DNA of 64,000 bases, from NCBI GenBank assembly GCA_046330935.1, contig JAXLRU010000005.1, positions 372,001 to 436,000 of the forward strand, read 5' to 3'. Source of the DNA: JAXLRU01 sp046330935. Its GTDB lineage: Bacteria > Actinomycetota > Actinomycetes > Actinomycetales > Kineosporiaceae. The notes under the pieces are model-generated. The model ran no database searches, was not told where the DNA came from, and saw only the letters and a program-made list of their open reading frames with translations. Below, piece by piece: positions 36,354 through 44,554 of the stretch (position 1 is the stretch's first letter; the number at the start of each line of letters is the position of its first letter). The translations under genes and the position numbers were made by a program.

Positions 36354-37091
36354 GTGAGCGATCTGCCACGCCTGGAACTGCTGCCCGCCGTCGACGTCGC
36401 CGACGGGCAGGCGGTGCGACTGGTGCAGGGGGAGGCCGGGTCGGAGACCTCCTACGGCGACCCGATGGACGCGGCGCTCGCCTGGCAGGCCGCCGGCGCC
36501 GAGTGGATCCACCTCGTCGACCTCGACGCCGCGTTCGGGCGTGGGTCCAACCGCGACCTGCTGGCCACGGTCGTCGCCGCCGTGGACGTCAAGGTGGAGC
36601 TGTCCGGCGGGATCCGTGACGACGAGAGCCTGGCCGCCGCCCTGGCCACCGGTTGCCGCCGGGTGAACCTGGGCACCGCGGCCCTGGAGGACCCCGAGTG
36701 GACGCGGCGCGTCATCGGGGAGCACGGCGACCGGATCGCCGTCGGCCTCGACGTGCGGGGCACGACGCTCGCGGCGCGAGGGTGGACGCGCGAGGGCGGC
36801 GACCTCTGGGAGACCCTGGCCCGCCTCGACGCCGACGGCTGCGCCCGGTACGTGGTGACCGACGTCACCAAGGACGGCACGCTGCGCGGCCCGAACCTCG
36901 ACCTGCTCCGCGAGGTGTGTTCGCGCACCGACCGGCCCGTCGTCGCCTCCGGCGGCATCTCGGCGCTGGCCGACCTCGAGGCCCTGCGCACCCTGGTCGC
37001 CGACGGGGTCGAGGGCGCCATCGTGGGCAAGGCCCTCTACGCGGGCGCCTTCACCCTCCCGCAGGCGCTCGACGTGGCAGGTCGGGCGTGA
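36354..37091 (+). CDS. priA: Phosphoribosyl isomerase A (HisA / PriA)
   Basis: 245-residue TIM-barrel isomerase. LLPAVDVADGQAVRLVQGEAG carries the first catalytic Asp and YVVTDVTKDGTLRGPN the second; SGGIRDDE and ASGGISALADL bind phosphate. In actinobacteria without a separate trpF, this enzyme serves both histidine and tryptophan pathways (PriA), so dual activity is likely but not shown here. GTG 36354 follows GGAGGA. The stop overlaps the RidA start. Confidence 0.92.
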   Translation: MSDLPRLELLPAVDVADGQAVRLVQGEAGSETSYGDPMDAALAWQAAGAEWIHLVDLDAAFGRGSNRDLLATVVAAVDVKVELSGGIRDDESLAAALATGCRRVNLGTAALEDPEWTRRVIGEHGDRIAVGLDVRGTTLAARGWTREGGDLWETLARLDADGCARYVVTDVTKDGTLRGPNLDLLREVCSRTDRPVVASGGISALADLEALRTLVADGVEGAIVGKALYAGAFTLPQALDVAGRA

Positions 37092-37554
37092 ACGGGGCGG
37101 TCCCGGTGCGGGACGGCGTGAGCCTGCTGCCCAGCGGCGGCCCCTGGGAGGAGCGCTTCGGCTACTCCCGCGCGGTCGCGATCGAGCCCGACCGCCTCCC
37201 GGCGGGCACCGTCCGGGTGCTCGTGTCGGGCAGCACCGCCACCGTGGACGGCGTCGTGCAGCACCCCGGTGACGCCTACCGGCAGACCCACGTGGCGCTC
37301 GACGTCATCGAGGCCGCGCTGGCCAAGGCGGGTGGGACGCCTCGCGGACGTCGTCCGCACGCGGATGTACTCTGACCCGCGTCGAGGACGCCGACGAGGT
37401 GGGCCGCGCGCACGGCGAGCGGTTCGCGACCAACCGGCCCGCGTCGACCATGGTGACGATCGCAGCCCTCGTGGACCCGGCCATGGCGGTGGAGATCGAG
37501 GCCGAGGCACTCGTTCCGCCCCGCGCGGCGGCGGGGGAGTCCGAGCAGGCGTGA
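37088..37554 (+). CDS. RidA family protein (frameshifted as read)
   Basis: RidA/YjgF enamine-imine deaminase family. Frame 1 reads WEERFGYSRAVAIEP and TATVDGVVQHPGDAYRQTHVALD to AKAGG (~37333); then LADVVRTRMY in a second frame, then TRVEDADEVGRAHGERFATN and PASTMVTIAALVDPAMAVEIEAEA in a third to the TGA at 37552-37554. Two single-base shifts (near 37335 and 37369) split an otherwise complete ~155-residue protein, so sequence error is likely. GTG 37088 overlaps the priA stop and the end overlaps the sseB-like gene. Confidence 0.75.
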
Positions 37555-38348
37555 CGGGCTGGGGCAGCGAGGCGGCCGACTCGGCGGGCCTGCCGTGGGC
37601 GGGTCGCACGCTGCCCTCCGGTGCGCCCGCCGACGACGGCCGCGCCGACCCGGCGGTGCGGCAGGCCCTGGCCGCGTGCGGGTCGCCGGCGCGCCCTGCC
37701 GAGTCGGGCGACCTCCTGGCCGCCGCGGTGGAGCTGCTGCTCGCGGCGCGGCTGCTCGTCCCCGTCGTCGCCGTGGTGGCGGGGGACGCCGTGCCCTCGC
37801 ACCGGCCCGACCGCGCCGCGGGGGACTCCGGCGCCGAGATGTCGGTGCCGTTGCTGGGGATGCCGGGGGCTGGCAGGGCGCTGCCCGCGTTCACCGGCGT
37901 CGACGCGCTGGCCGCCTGGGACACCGCGGCGCGCCCGGTGCCGGCGGCGGCTCCGCTCGTGGCCAGGACCGCCCTCGAGGAGGGCTGCGCCGCGCTGGCC
38001 CTCGACCCGGCCGGCCCCGCCCCGCTGCACGTCCCGCACCCGGTCCTGGTGGCCTTGGCGCAGGGGCGGGCGTGGGTGCCGGCCTGGCGGGACGACGCCG
38101 TGGCCGCCGCGCTCGCGTCGGCCTGCACGCGCCTGGGAGCGGGGGTCCCGGCGCTGCGGGGGCTCGCCGCAGCCGCGGCCGCGGATCCGTGCGGGCTCGC
38201 GGTGCGGGTGCTGCTGGAGCCCGGCCTGCCCGCCCTTGCGGTGGACGACGCGGTGTCCTCGGTGACGGGGGAGCTGGCGCAGGACGAGACCGTGGTGGCC
38301 GCGGTGACGTCCCTGGCCGTGGTGGTCGAGGCCGCGCCCGGGGGTTGA
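37551..38348 (+). CDS. SseB family protein
   Basis: 265-residue Ala-rich protein with the SseB-like core (LLAARLLVPVVAVVA ... SVPLLGMPGAGRALPAFTGVDALAAWD). The family is named after a Salmonella protein; its cellular role in actinobacteria is unknown. GTG 37551 overlaps the RidA stop. A hisA-ridA-sseB order recurs in actinobacteria. Last gene of the his transcript by position. Confidence 0.75.
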   Translation: MTGWGSEAADSAGLPWAGRTLPSGAPADDGRADPAVRQALAACGSPARPAESGDLLAAAVELLLAARLLVPVVAVVAGDAVPSHRPDRAAGDSGAEMSVPLLGMPGAGRALPAFTGVDALAAWDTAARPVPAAAPLVARTALEEGCAALALDPAGPAPLHVPHPVLVALAQGRAWVPAWRDDAVAAALASACTRLGAGVPALRGLAAAAAADPCGLAVRVLLEPGLPALAVDDAVSSVTGELAQDETVVAAVTSLAVVVEAAPGG

Positions 38349-38361
38349 GGGAACCGGGATG

Positions 38362-38380
38362 AGATTCGTCCGATGAATCT
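38362..38380 (+). promoter_or_regulatory. Palindromic operator candidate upstream of the MFS gene
   Basis: AGATTC and GAATCT form a 6-bp inverted repeat with a 7-base centre. Extending inward, eight of nine paired positions match across the 19 bp. It lies 14 bases before the MFS start, overlapping where the promoter should be (CATCCT, 38383-38388). This suits a TetR/MarR-type repressor, though no regulator gene is adjacent. Confidence 0.45.
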
Positions 38381-38394
38381 GGCATCCTCTCGTG

Positions 38395-39665
38395 GTGACC
38401 CTTCAGCCCTACCGTGAGGTGCTGCGCCTTCCGGGCGTGCGCCGTCTCGTCCTCTTCGCCGTGCTCGCCCGCGTCCCCCACGCCACCGCCGGTCTGGTCC
38501 TGACCCTGCACGTGGTGACCACGCTGGGCCTGGGGTACGGCGCTGCGGGGGTCGTGGCGACGGCGTCGACGGTGGGCATGGCGATCGGGTCGGTGTGGCG
38601 CGGGCGCGCGGTGGACCGGCTGGGTCTTCGCCGGGCCGTCCTGCCGTCCGTCCTCGCCGAGTTCGTCATCTGGGGGTGAGCCCCTGGCTGCCCTACCCGG
38701 CGCTGGTCGTCGCCGCCTTCGTCGGCGGCGTCCTCGGACTGCCCACGTTCACGATCATGCGGCAGTCCATGTCGGTACTCGTGCCGGCCGACCGGCGGCG
38801 GACCGCGTTCGCGATGGACTCCATCGGCGTCGAGATCTCGTTCGTGCTCGGGCCGACGCTCGGCGTCCTCCTCGCCACCCAGGTGTCCACGCGGGCGGCG
38901 GTGCTGGCCGTGGGGGCGGCCCTCGTGGCCGCCGGGATCGGCCTCATGGTGATCAACCCTCCGACCCGCACGCCCGGGCTGGAGCACCGCCACGAACAGC
39001 CCGCCCTCGCGCCCACGGGCTCGAGGCTGTCCCGCCTGGTGCCCCCGTGGTTCAGCCCCGCTCTGGGCGGGGTCCTGGCGGCGACCCTGGCGGCGACGAT
39101 CGTCCTGTCGGGCAGCGAGGTGTCGATGGTCGCGGTCCTGCGCGAGCACGACGCCGTTGACCTCACCGGTGTGGTGATGGCGGTCTGGAGCGTGGCGTCC
39201 CTGGCGGGCGGCCTCGTCTACGGGGCGGTGCACCGTGCGCTGTCCCCGAACGTCCTCCTGTTGTGGCTGTCGCTGCTGTGCATCCCGGTCGGGCTGGCCG
39301 GTGGGCCGTGGTGGTTGGCGCTGCTGATCATCCCCACCGGTGCCCTGTGCGCGCCCGTCATGAGCGCCACGGGTGAGGCCGTGGCCGCGCTGGTGCCCGA
39401 GCGGGTGCGGGGCGAGGCGATGGGCTGGCACGGCTCGGCCCTCACGGTGGGCGTCGCCCTCGGTTCCCCCCTGGCTGGGAGCATGATCGACCTCGTGGGT
39501 CCGGTGGGGGGCTTCGCCGCGGCGGGCAGTGCCGGGGTGGTGCTCGCCCTCGTGGGCCTGGTGCTCCACCGCCGTAGGCCGGCGGAGGTCGAGGCGGCGT
39601 CCGCCGTTCCCCGGCCGGACGACGTGCTGGTCCAGGCGGGGGAGGGCGCGCACGTCGGCGGCTGA
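38395..39665 (+). CDS. MFS transporter (frameshifted as read)
   Basis: Major-facilitator protein of ~12 hydrophobic segments, about 423 residues when repaired. The N-terminal part (VRRLVLFAVLARVPHATAGLVL ... GRAVDRLGLRRAVLPS) stops at 38679. The rest (LPYPALVVAAFVGGVLGLP onward) continues one frame over. The break is in a G run (CTGGGGGTGAGC); adding one G restores IWG-VSPW. Substrate unknown. GTG 38395 or 38392 is the start. Confidence 0.75.
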
Positions 39666-39986
39666 ACGCGCGCCGTGTCGAGGCAGCGGTGCGAAGCTGA
39701 TACCCTGCTGGGGACCGACTTGGGTCCGGTTGCGGTAGGCCGACATCGGCTTCCGTTCCCGGGTTCGAGTGCGCCAAGAGGAGTCTCTCCCACCTGCGGT
39801 CCGATCAGCCCCGGTGTCCCACCGGGCAAGGGCTCGTAGGTCACGGTCCACCCCCGCGATGCGGGGGCAGCGTGCTGCTCATGGAGCGGCGCGCTGATGG
39901 TCCGTTGTCGAGGCTCCCTTGCGCCCGTCGCACGGGAGCCTTTTCCGTGCTCGGCGGCGACACGACGTCGTGAAGAGGAGCACCAC
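39666..39986 (+). promoter_or_regulatory. Long infC leader
   Basis: 321 bases without a separate gene. A TACCCT hexamer (39701-39706) is a likely -10, giving a leader of ~275 bases. Within it are a GGACC-GACTTG-GGTCC hairpin (39712-39727) and the attenuator listed separately. In-frame codons from an ATG at 39897 run into infC, but these encode no IF3-like sequence and include the attenuator stem, so I treat them as leader. Confidence 0.6.
39912..39944 (+). terminator. Attenuator hairpin in the infC leader
   Basis: GGCTCCC (39912-39918) and GGGAGCC (39934-39940) form a perfect 7-bp stem, with CG-rich pairing possible inside the loop, and TTTT follows at once (39941-39944). It lies 42 bases ahead of the probable infC start, the usual place for transcription attenuation of the infC-rpmI-rplT operon. 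Confidence 0.75.
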
Positions 39987-40658
39987 ATCAGCGAGCCCCG
40001 GATCAACGACCGCATTCGCGTCCCCGAGGTGCGGCTGGTCGGCCCCAACGGGGAGCAGGTCGGCATCGTCCGCATCGAGCAGGCGCTGCAGCTGGCCCAG
40101 GAGGCCGACCTCGACCTCGTCGAGGTCGCCCCGACAGCGCGCCCGCCGGTCTGCAAGCTCATGGACTTCGGCAAGTTCAAGTACGAGTCGGACATGAAGG
40201 CTCGTGAGGCCCGGCGCAACCAGGCCAACACGGTCCTGAAGGAGATCCGACTGCGGCTGAAGATCGACCCGCACGACTACGGCACGAAGAAGGGCCATGT
40301 CGAGCGGTTCCTGAAGGCCGGTGACAAGGTCAAGGTCATGATCATGTTCCGTGGTCGTGAGCAGTCCCGGCCCGAGATGGGGTACCGCCTGCTGCAGCGC
40401 ATGGCGGCCGACGTGGCCGAGCTCGGCTACATCGAGTCCAACCCCAAGGTGGACGGCCGGAACATGATCATGGTGATCGGCCCGCACAAGAAGAAGGCCG
40501 AGGCCAAGGCCGAGGCGAAGGCCGAGCGTCGTCGTCGTGACGACGAGGCCGCCCCCGAGGGCGAGACGGCGACGGAGATCGCCCTCGAGCCCGCGACGGT
40601 CGACGAGGGCGTGCAGCCCGAGGTCGTCGGGGAGGAGTCCACCACGGCAGGTGCGTGA
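39987..40658 (+). CDS. infC: Translation initiation factor IF-3 (ATC start)
   Basis: IF-3 binds the 30S subunit and checks start codons. Both domains are complete (RINDRIRVPEVRLVGPNGEQVG, DLDLVEVAPTARPPVCKLMDFGKFKYE, GDKVKVMIMFRGREQ), then a Lys/Ala/Glu-rich tail of ~50 residues. The conserved N-terminus (ISEPRINDR) begins at an ATC at 39987, with GAGGAG six bases upstream and no ATG/GTG/TTG near. Rare ATC/ATT starts are known for infC and permit autoregulation, because IF-3 discriminates against them. An ATG at 39897 is in frame but would translate the attenuator. Confidence 0.92.
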   Translation: MSEPRINDRIRVPEVRLVGPNGEQVGIVRIEQALQLAQEADLDLVEVAPTARPPVCKLMDFGKFKYESDMKAREARRNQANTVLKEIRLRLKIDPHDYGTKKGHVERFLKAGDKVKVMIMFRGREQSRPEMGYRLLQRMAADVAELGYIESNPKVDGRNMIMVIGPHKKKAEAKAEAKAERRRRDDEAAPEGETATEIALEPATVDEGVQPEVVGEESTTAGA

Positions 40659-40751
40659 GCACCGAGTCGTCCGGACGGCCGGCACCCGGTCGTCCCGGCA
40701 GCGAGGCCTCGGCTCACTGCTGTCACCAGCCAGCGCGGCGAAGCGCGGCCG

Positions 40752-40776
40752 GTGGCTCGCCCTTGCGGTGAGCCAC
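40752..40776 (+). promoter_or_regulatory. Hairpin in the infC-rpmI spacer
   Basis: GTGGCTC (40752-40758) and GAGCCAC (40770-40776) form a 7-bp stem around an 11-base loop in the 158-base gap between infC and rpmI. It has no T run. It could be an L20-type autoregulatory site, an RNA-processing site, or chance. Confidence 0.35.
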
Positions 40777-40816
40777 GGCCGGGCGTCGGCGCGAACCGAT
40801 GAGGAGACACGGCGAG

Positions 40817-41014
40817 ATGCCGAAGAACAAGACGCACAGCGGTGCGAAGAAGCGCTTCCGGATCAGCGGCGGCGGCAAGGTCCTGCGCGAGCAGGCCAAC
40901 CGTCTCTGATCACCTGTTCGAGAGCAAGCCGACCACCCGCACCCGTCGGCTCGCCCTCGACGTCGAGGCGGCTCCCACGGACGTGAAGCGGATCAAGCGC
41001 CTGCTCGCCAGTGA
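40817..41014 (+). CDS. rpmI: 50S ribosomal protein L35 (frameshifted as read)
   Basis: MPKNKTHSGAKKRFRISGGG opens the gene at ATG 40817. It hits a premature TGA after QANRL near 40906. The rest (HLFESKPTTRTRRLALDVEAAPTDVKRIKRLL) continues in another frame, and at the 3' end one further missing G hides the natural stop (LLGQ-stop, TGA 41012-41014), so the frame appears to run on into rplT. L35 is essential and ~64 residues long; two small read errors explain everything. Confidence 0.82.
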
Positions 41015-41063
41015 GCACCGGCCCCACGTCCCCCTCAGCACCGCATCCTCAAGGAGATCTCAC

Positions 41064-41456
41064 GTGGCACGCGTGAAGCGGGCGGTCAACGCCCAGAAGA
41101 AGCGTCGGGAAGTCCTCGACATCGCCAGTGGCTACCGTGGTCAGCGTTCGCGCCTGTACCGCAAGGCCAAGGAGCAGGTCACCCACTCCCTCGGTTACGC
41201 CTACCGTGACCGCCGCGCCCGCAAGGGCGACTTCCGTCGCCTCTGGATCCAGCGCATCAACGCCGCCGCTCGCGCGAACGGCATGACGTACAACCGCTTC
41301 ATCCAGGGCCTCAAGGCCGCGGGTGTCGAGGTCGACCGCCGCACCTCGCCGAGCTCGCCGTCAACGACGCCGCCGCCTTCGCCGCGCTCGTCGAGGGTCT
41401 CGCGCGCCGCGGTTCCGGCCGTCGGCGAGTCGGCTGCCTCGAGGTCGTCGCTCTGA
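41064..41456 (+). CDS. rplT: 50S ribosomal protein L20 (internal compensating shifts as read)
   Basis: Early-assembly 23S-binding protein, 130 residues. MARVKRAVNAQKKRREVLDIAS through NRFIQGLKAAGVEVDRR is intact. From ~41343 to ~41397 the conserved LAELAVNDAAAFAALVE reads in another frame, after which the original frame returns (AAVPAVGESAA). A missing base and an extra G (GAGGGTC) compensate. GTG 41064 follows AAGGAG. Confidence 0.88.
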   Translation: MARVKRAVNAQKKRREVLDIASGYRGQRSRLYRKAKEQVTHSLGYAYRDRRARKGDFRRLWIQRINAAARANGMTYNRFIQGLKAAGVEVDRRTSPSSPSTTPPPSPRSSRVSRAAVPAVGESAASRSSL

Positions 41457-41490
41457 ACCACAGCATCGCCACCGGGCGCCGGACGGCGCC

Positions 41491-42361
41491 GTGCTGGCCA
41501 ACCCGCGCTCCGAGCGTGTCAAGGCCGTACGGCGACTGTCCGGGCGCTCTGCGCGTGCTCCGGGAGGGCCTCTTCCTCGCCGAGGGTCCCCAGGCGGTGC
41601 GCGAGGCGGTCCGTGCCCACGCGGACGCCGTGCGCGCCGGTGGGTCCGGGCCGGTGAAGGACCTGTACGTCACGGGTGAGGCGGCGGCCCGCTACGCGGC
41701 GGAGGTCGCCCTCGCCGCAGACGCCCGGGTGCGCGTGTCGGAGGTCACCGACGAGGTCCTCGCGGCCATGACGGACACCGTCTCGCCCCAGGGCCTCCTC
41801 GCGGTGTGCCGGCCGGTGGACGTTCCGCTCGACGAGTTCGTCCTGGCCGCACCCCGTCTGGTGGCCGTCGCCGCGCACGTCCGCGACCCCGGCAACGCCG
41901 GCACGCTCGTGCGCGCCGCCGACGCGGCCGGCGCCGACGGGGTGGTCGTCAGTTCCGCCAGCGTGGACGTCTACAACCCCAAGTGCGTCCGCTCGACGGC
42001 GGGCAGCCTGTTCCACCTCGACCTGACCATCGACGCCGATCTCGTCGAGGCCGTGGGGCGCCTGCGGGAGGCGGGCCTGCGGGTCCTGGCGGCCGACGGG
42101 GACGGCGACGTCGATCTCGACGATCTGCTCGACGAGGCGGAGGTCGCCGGTGCCGCGTCGGTGCTCGCCCAGCCGGTGGCGTGGCTCTTCGGCAACGAGG
42201 CGTGGGGCCTTCCGCCCGAGCTGCTGGACCTGGCCGACGCCGTCGTCCGCGTGCCGGTGCACGGCCGCGCCGAGAGCCTGAACCTCGCGACCGCGGCCAC
42301 GGTCTGCCTCTACGCCTCCGCTCGCGGCCAGCGGCGAGCGCGCCGTTCGGAGGCGGGCTGA
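41491..42361 (+). CDS. SpoU/TrmH-family RNA 2'-O-methyltransferase (frameshifted as read)
   Basis: The N-terminus VLANPRSERVKAVRRLSGRSARA (GTG 41491) and the remainder EGLFLAEGPQAVREAV onward are in different frames, split near 41557-41562. The SpoU knot signatures are present: HVRDPGNAGTLVRAADAAGADGVV, STAGSLFHL, LFGNEAWGLPPELL and RAESLNLATAATVCLY. About 290 residues with an L30e-like substrate-binding N-domain. By family it methylates ribose in rRNA or tRNA; the target is undetermined. Its place after rplT (and before pheS) is common in bacteria. Confidence 0.82.
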
Positions 42362-42434
42362 GTCGCTCGACTTTCGGCGACCTCTCGAAAGTTCCGCCCG
42401 CGCGGCCCTCGCTCATGAGCCCTTATGGCGATGG

Positions 42435-42541
42435 TCACTCGGTGAAGCGCCGGACCGCGGGAAAGTGTCACTCTGTTGCCTTCTGTGACGAGCGTGACCG
42501 GATCTGGTGATCTGTCCTTCGCGCCGTGACACATGGTGACG
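42435..42541 (+). promoter_or_regulatory. Cluster of GTCAC/GTGAC motifs upstream of the first phosphatase
   Basis: Six copies of GTCAC or its complement GTGAC occur in 107 bases (starting at 42435, 42468, 42486, 42495, 42527 and 42537), two pairs being spaced 9 and 10 bp apart. The 266-base gap holds no gene. PhoP boxes of actinobacteria are direct repeats of GTTCAC-like units upstream of phosphatase genes, so a phosphate-responsive site is plausible but unproven. Confidence 0.4.
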
Positions 42542-42627
42542 GAGCCCATCCCCCAAACGGATGATGCCGCGGGAACGGTCCATGATTTTTGCCGCGGCTG
42601 CCGGTCGTGGATGGAATGATGCGGGCC

Positions 42628-44484
42628 ATGCAGTTCAGCGAAAAGTCGTCGGGGCCGGCGGGGGGACGCGCCGGTGAGGGGGGAACCTCGACCACGCGGT
42701 GGGGGTGGCTGCGCGATCGTGCGCTGCGGCGCCGCAGCGTCCTGGGAATGATCGGTGCGGGCTCGGTGGGGGTCGCCGCGGCGGGCACCGCCGGGCGCGC
42801 GATCGCCGGCGCCACCAAGCCGCCCGGGCCCTCGCCGTCCTTCACCTCCACCAAGGGGGCGCCGAAGGTCGTCGCGGCCCACGCCGCGGTCCTGGGGCTG
42901 ACGACGGCGGATCCGGTGCCCCGCCAGCAGCGGCTGCAGGTGGTGGTCCACACGACCGAGCCCTGTGCCGTGAAGATCCAGGCCTCGGGCGGTGATCCCG
43001 TGGCCCAGTTCGAGAGTCCGTGGGTGGCCACGAGGGTGGGCCTCGACGAGACCAACCCGGTGAACAGCGCCAAGATCCTCATGCCGGCCGGTTGCGGCGA
43101 GGCGGGTTCCGCCTGGATCTGGCGCGTCCTGCTGGCCCCCCGCGACACCGAGCCCGTGGCGGGTCCGGAGGCGGCCACGGTCACCGATCCTGCGCCCCGC
43201 ATCGTCCCGGTGCGTCCGGCACCCGGCGTGCCCAGCGCGTTCCGCGTCGCCACGGGCAGCTGCAGCCAGGTCGCGCACGCGGGCCAGCGCCACCGCGGGG
43301 TCCCGGCCGCGGCAACCATGGCGGCCAGTGGCCTGACGGAGTTCGTCCACATGGGCGACACGAGCTACGTGGACACGTGGAAGGAGTTCCTGGAGTCCAC
43401 GCCGCAGCAGAAGTACACCAAGTTCGCGTGGGGAACGCGGATGCACGTCAGCCAGCCCGACTTCGCCGGGCTGTACGCGAAGACGCCGATGCGCGTCGTC
43501 ATGGACGACCACGAGGCCGGCCCCGGCAACTGCTACGGCCTCAACGTCTACCCGGAGGCGCGGCAGGTGTTCGAGGACACCTTCGCCGGCACCAGCTTCG
43601 TGGAGGCGGGCTTCGACTTCGACGCCCCTGCGAGCGTCTCCTACGACCACTGGTCCATCGGCGAGGCCGACTTCTTCCTGCTCGACAACCGGATGTGGCG
43701 CGACGGCGGCACCCGCAAGACCGGGGTGTACCGGGGGCAGAAGTACGTGACGCAACTGGGGCAGACCCAGCAGCGGTGGTTGATCCGCCAGCTGCGGGCC
43801 TCCAAGGCGCCCGTGAAGATCATCTACTGCCCGCGGTCGTTCCGGCACTTCTACGCCCGGCAGGAGCAGATCCACCTGCTCGACGTGATCACCGGCAGGG
43901 ACGGCGGCCCCGCGGTGAGCGGCCTGGTCATCTTCGCCACCGGTGACATGCACGCGGCGGCGATCTCCAAGCTCGACGGCAAGGCCGCCGTCTACGAGGT
44001 CCAGTGCGCACCGCTGCTCAACAGCACCCTGCACACGATGAAGCCGCTGCTGGATTGGCAGATCGCGCGTGGCTACCAGCTCATCTTCATGAACACGATC
44101 GACGGCAAGACGGGCCAGGCGGTCTCGAACGCGTGGGGGGAGTTCGAGATCGACACGCGGGACCCCGCCGCCAAGGCGGTCACCGTCCGGCTCCACCGCG
44201 ACACCGGGGAAGTGATCAAGGAGCTGCGGATCCCCGTCCCCTCGGCGACCACGCCCAGCCCCACGACGACCAGCCCGTCGCCGACGACGACGAGCCCGTC
44301 GCCCACCCCGACGAACCCTTCGCCGTCGACGACCAGCCCGTCGCCGACCCCCACGAGCGCGAGCCCCACTCCGACCGTCACGGGCACCCCGACCTCCTCG
44401 CCCACCGCCACGCCTAGCCCCGGCCCGTCGCCTTCTCCCGCGGTCTCCGGCGGCGCTAACCTCTCGCCCGCGCCACAGGTGTGA
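42628..44484 (+). CDS. PhoD-like alkaline phosphatase, Tat-exported (copy 1)
   Basis: Metallophosphatase of the PhoD-like family, ~618 residues. A twin-arginine signal (LRRRSVLGMIGAGSVG, ~residues 32-47) suggests folded export. An Ig-like N-domain precedes the catalytic domain, whose metal motifs are HMGDTSYVDTW, MDDHEAGPGN and ATGDMHAAAI. A Ser/Pro/Thr tail of five 7-residue repeats (44260-44364) ends the protein and may act as a wall-spanning or glycosylated stalk. ATG 42628 is chosen with a TGGAAT -10-like hexamer upstream; ATG 42616 is possible. Substrate unknown. A close paralogue follows directly. Confidence 0.82.
   Translation: MQFSEKSSGPAGGRAGEGGTSTTRWGWLRDRALRRRSVLGMIGAGSVGVAAAGTAGRAIAGATKPPGPSPSFTSTKGAPKVVAAHAAVLGLTTADPVPRQQRLQVVVHTTEPCAVKIQASGGDPVAQFESPWVATRVGLDETNPVNSAKILMPAGCGEAGSAWIWRVLLAPRDTEPVAGPEAATVTDPAPRIVPVRPAPGVPSAFRVATGSCSQVAHAGQRHRGVPAAATMAASGLTEFVHMGDTSYVDTWKEFLESTPQQKYTKFAWGTRMHVSQPDFAGLYAKTPMRVVMDDHEAGPGNCYGLNVYPEARQVFEDTFAGTSFVEAGFDFDAPASVSYDHWSIGEADFFLLDNRMWRDGGTRKTGVYRGQKYVTQLGQTQQRWLIRQLRASKAPVKIIYCPRSFRHFYARQEQIHLLDVITGRDGGPAVSGLVIFATGDMHAAAISKLDGKAAVYEVQCAPLLNSTLHTMKPLLDWQIARGYQLIFMNTIDGKTGQAVSNAWGEFEIDTRDPAAKAVTVRLHRDTGEVIKELRIPVPSATTPSPTTTSPSPTTTSPSPTPTNPSPSTTSPSPTPTSASPTPTVTGTPTSSPTATPSPGPSPSPAVSGGANLSPAPQV
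44260..44364 (+). repeat. Five 21-bp coding repeats in the phosphatase 1 tail
   Basis: Five imperfect tandem 21-bp units encode seven-residue units of the type PTTTSPS. They form most of the low-complexity C-terminal stalk of the first PhoD-like protein. Confidence 0.75.
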
Positions 44485-44554
44485 CCCCCCGTCCCGCGGG
44501 GTGGCGGAGGCGGCGCCGGGGTGGACGACGGCGTCCACGGAGAGAGGTGCGCTG

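Noticed and set aside
39897..39986. ATG 39897 as the infC start
   Set aside because: The extra 30 codons encode nothing IF-3-like and overlap the attenuator; the ATC with GAGGAG fits the conserved N-terminus.
44482..44503. CCCCG/CGGGG hairpin after the first phosphatase as a terminator
   Set aside because: Short stem in very G+C-rich sequence without a T run; cannot be told from chance.
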